NCBI GenBank assembly: GCA_016720825.1
Contig: JADKJV010000001.1
Location: 372,001 to 436,000 of the forward strand
Origin: Chitinophagaceae bacterium
GTDB lineage: Bacteria; Bacteroidota; Bacteroidia; Chitinophagales; Chitinophagaceae
Reading direction: 5' to 3'
DNA length: 64,000 nucleotides
Shown piece after piece: positions 63,568 through 64,000 of the stretch (position 1 is its first letter; each line of letters starts with the position of its first letter). Under the pieces are notes generated by a model that made no database searches, was not told the DNA's origin, and saw only the letters and a list, made by a program, of their open reading frames with translations. The position numbers and the translations under genes are program-made.

Positions 63568-63641
63568 GGGAAATTTATTTCCCGTACTTACTAACCCATC
63601 CATATAGATGATCCCCCCGGTACTCCGGGGGGATTTTTTTT
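63568..63641 (+). ncRNA. Small-RNA candidate 2 (about 70 nt)
   Basis: Predicted 5' hairpin GGGAAATTTATTTCCC (63568-63583), then an open stretch TACTTACTAACCCATCC, then a ten-base-stem terminator. No coding frame of use, and the upstream gene is on the opposite strand. CCCGTACTTACTAACCCAT (63581-63599) is complementary to candidate 1 (33858-33876) with one mismatch. Confidence 0.55.
63611..63641 (+). terminator. Orphan intrinsic terminator 2
   Basis: Stem ATCCCCCCGG / CCGGGGGGAT, loop TACT, eight Ts. It acts in the plus direction and is about 90 bases before yicC. Confidence 0.9.
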
Positions 63642-63729
63642 GTACATACTCATCAGTAAATCCCTGCGTTAATGATTGATGAACGGAGTTAAATAATTAA
63701 AATACCTTTACAGACATTAAACTTATCAC

Positions 63730-64000
63730 ATGCTCAAATCAATGACCGGTTTTGGAAGGGTGGAAAAACATGTAGGCGATAAAACCTTCCTCGTGGATGT
63801 AAAGTCACTCAATGGCAAACAGTTTGAAATGCAGCTGAAGATGCCGGCTATCCTGAAGCCTTTTGAATTTGATATCCGTAAAATATTATCGGAGAAGCTG
63901 GGCCGCGGCAGCATTGATTGCATGATCAGTTTAAAAGATACCGGCAATGCCAAACCGGTTACCATTAATAAAACCCTGGCCAAAGCCTATTACCAGCCCC
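63730..64000 (+). CDS. yicC: YicC/YloC-family endoribonuclease, truncated by window end
   Basis: ATG 63730; 90 codons are visible before the window ends. MLKSMTGFGRVEKHVGDKTFLVDVKSLNGKQFE (split) holds the family start SMTGFG and the SLN motif; PFEFDIRKILSEKLGRGSID is the LG+G+.D region. YicC-type proteins are RNA endonucleases involved in sRNA and mRNA turnover. The A/T-rich leader has TACCTTTA as a possible -7 box. Confidence 0.92.
   Translation, partial: MLKSMTGFGRVEKHVGDKTFLVDVKSLNGKQFEMQLKMPAILKPFEFDIRKILSEKLGRGSIDCMISLKDTGNAKPVTINKTLAKAYYQP

Noticed and set aside
63388..63603. 71-residue minus-strand frame
   Set aside because: Composition follows the AT-rich gap, no conserved features, and it overlaps the small-RNA locus on the other strand.
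1..64000. Defence system, prophage or integrative element
   Set aside because: No restriction, toxin-antitoxin, Cas, phage structural, integrase or transposase genes were found; the gene content is core and envelope-related.

Overview
The window looks like chromosomal DNA of a Bacteroidota member, most likely of the Chitinophagaceae. The evidence is the gliding lipoprotein pair gldD/gldE, the gldD-gldE-ssb ... mutY-HU-TPR-rng gene order, a carboxypeptidase-regulatory-type TonB receptor, YCII/ECF-sigma coupling, promoters of the TTTG-N18-21-TAnnTTTG type, and the near absence of Shine-Dalgarno sequences. These are attributions from gene content and motifs; no database search was run. No tRNA, rRNA, CRISPR array, prophage or classical insertion sequence was recognised.

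Layout: 1-3.3 kb holds two secreted repeat proteins (FG-GAP and Kelch). 3.5-8 kb has a DinB-like protein, an acyltransferase and a beta-propeller phosphoesterase. 8.2-12.8 kb has comEC, purH and an EamA transporter. 12.8-18 kb is a minus-strand run (deacetylase-like protein, small membrane protein, lutB, DUF3109, TPR protein). 19.4-30.2 kb is the conserved gliding/DNA-maintenance block (gldD, gldE, ssb, mutY, HU, TPR protein, a 31-residue basic protein, rng), with an insert of an MBL hydrolase and an LpoB/COG3014 lipoprotein pair between ssb and mutY. 30.4-33.6 kb carries a YCII/sigma-factor pair and a YugP-type protease. 34-43 kb has radA, comF, glutathione peroxidase, a beta-helix lipoprotein, holB and a RicT-like PSP1 protein with a long Gln/Gly/Arg repeat tail. 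43-53 kb has a GH3/serine-hydrolase fusion, mutL, a PBP4-type peptidase, an oxidoreductase and an arginase-fold protein. 53-64 kb has a TonB receptor, pheS, membrane proteins, a 3-hydroxyacyl-CoA dehydrogenase, an epimerase, lpxD and yicC.

Two whole-window patterns stand out. (1) Nine genes are interrupted by ten single-base indels, nine of them in short homopolymers. Correcting each restores family-like protein sequence, and the total lengths of all fully contained genes become multiples of three. This points to residual sequence error (or, less likely, real decay), and the genes are annotated here at full span. (2) Almost every longer intergenic gap is filled by an imperfect palindrome built from short repeated words. 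The commonest vocabulary (CACAAAG/CTTTGTG between ACCACTAAG-like ends) occurs about twelve times; other gaps use other words with the same architecture. A separate 234-bp element has 17-bp perfect terminal inverted repeats around seven 22-bp units.

The best candidate for something undescribed is a pair of orphan small-RNA loci at about 33.85 kb and 63.57 kb. Each has a Bacteroidota-type promoter with the same 18-bp spacing and a strong intrinsic terminator, with no open reading frame. The two predicted RNAs are complementary to each other over 18 of 19 positions.
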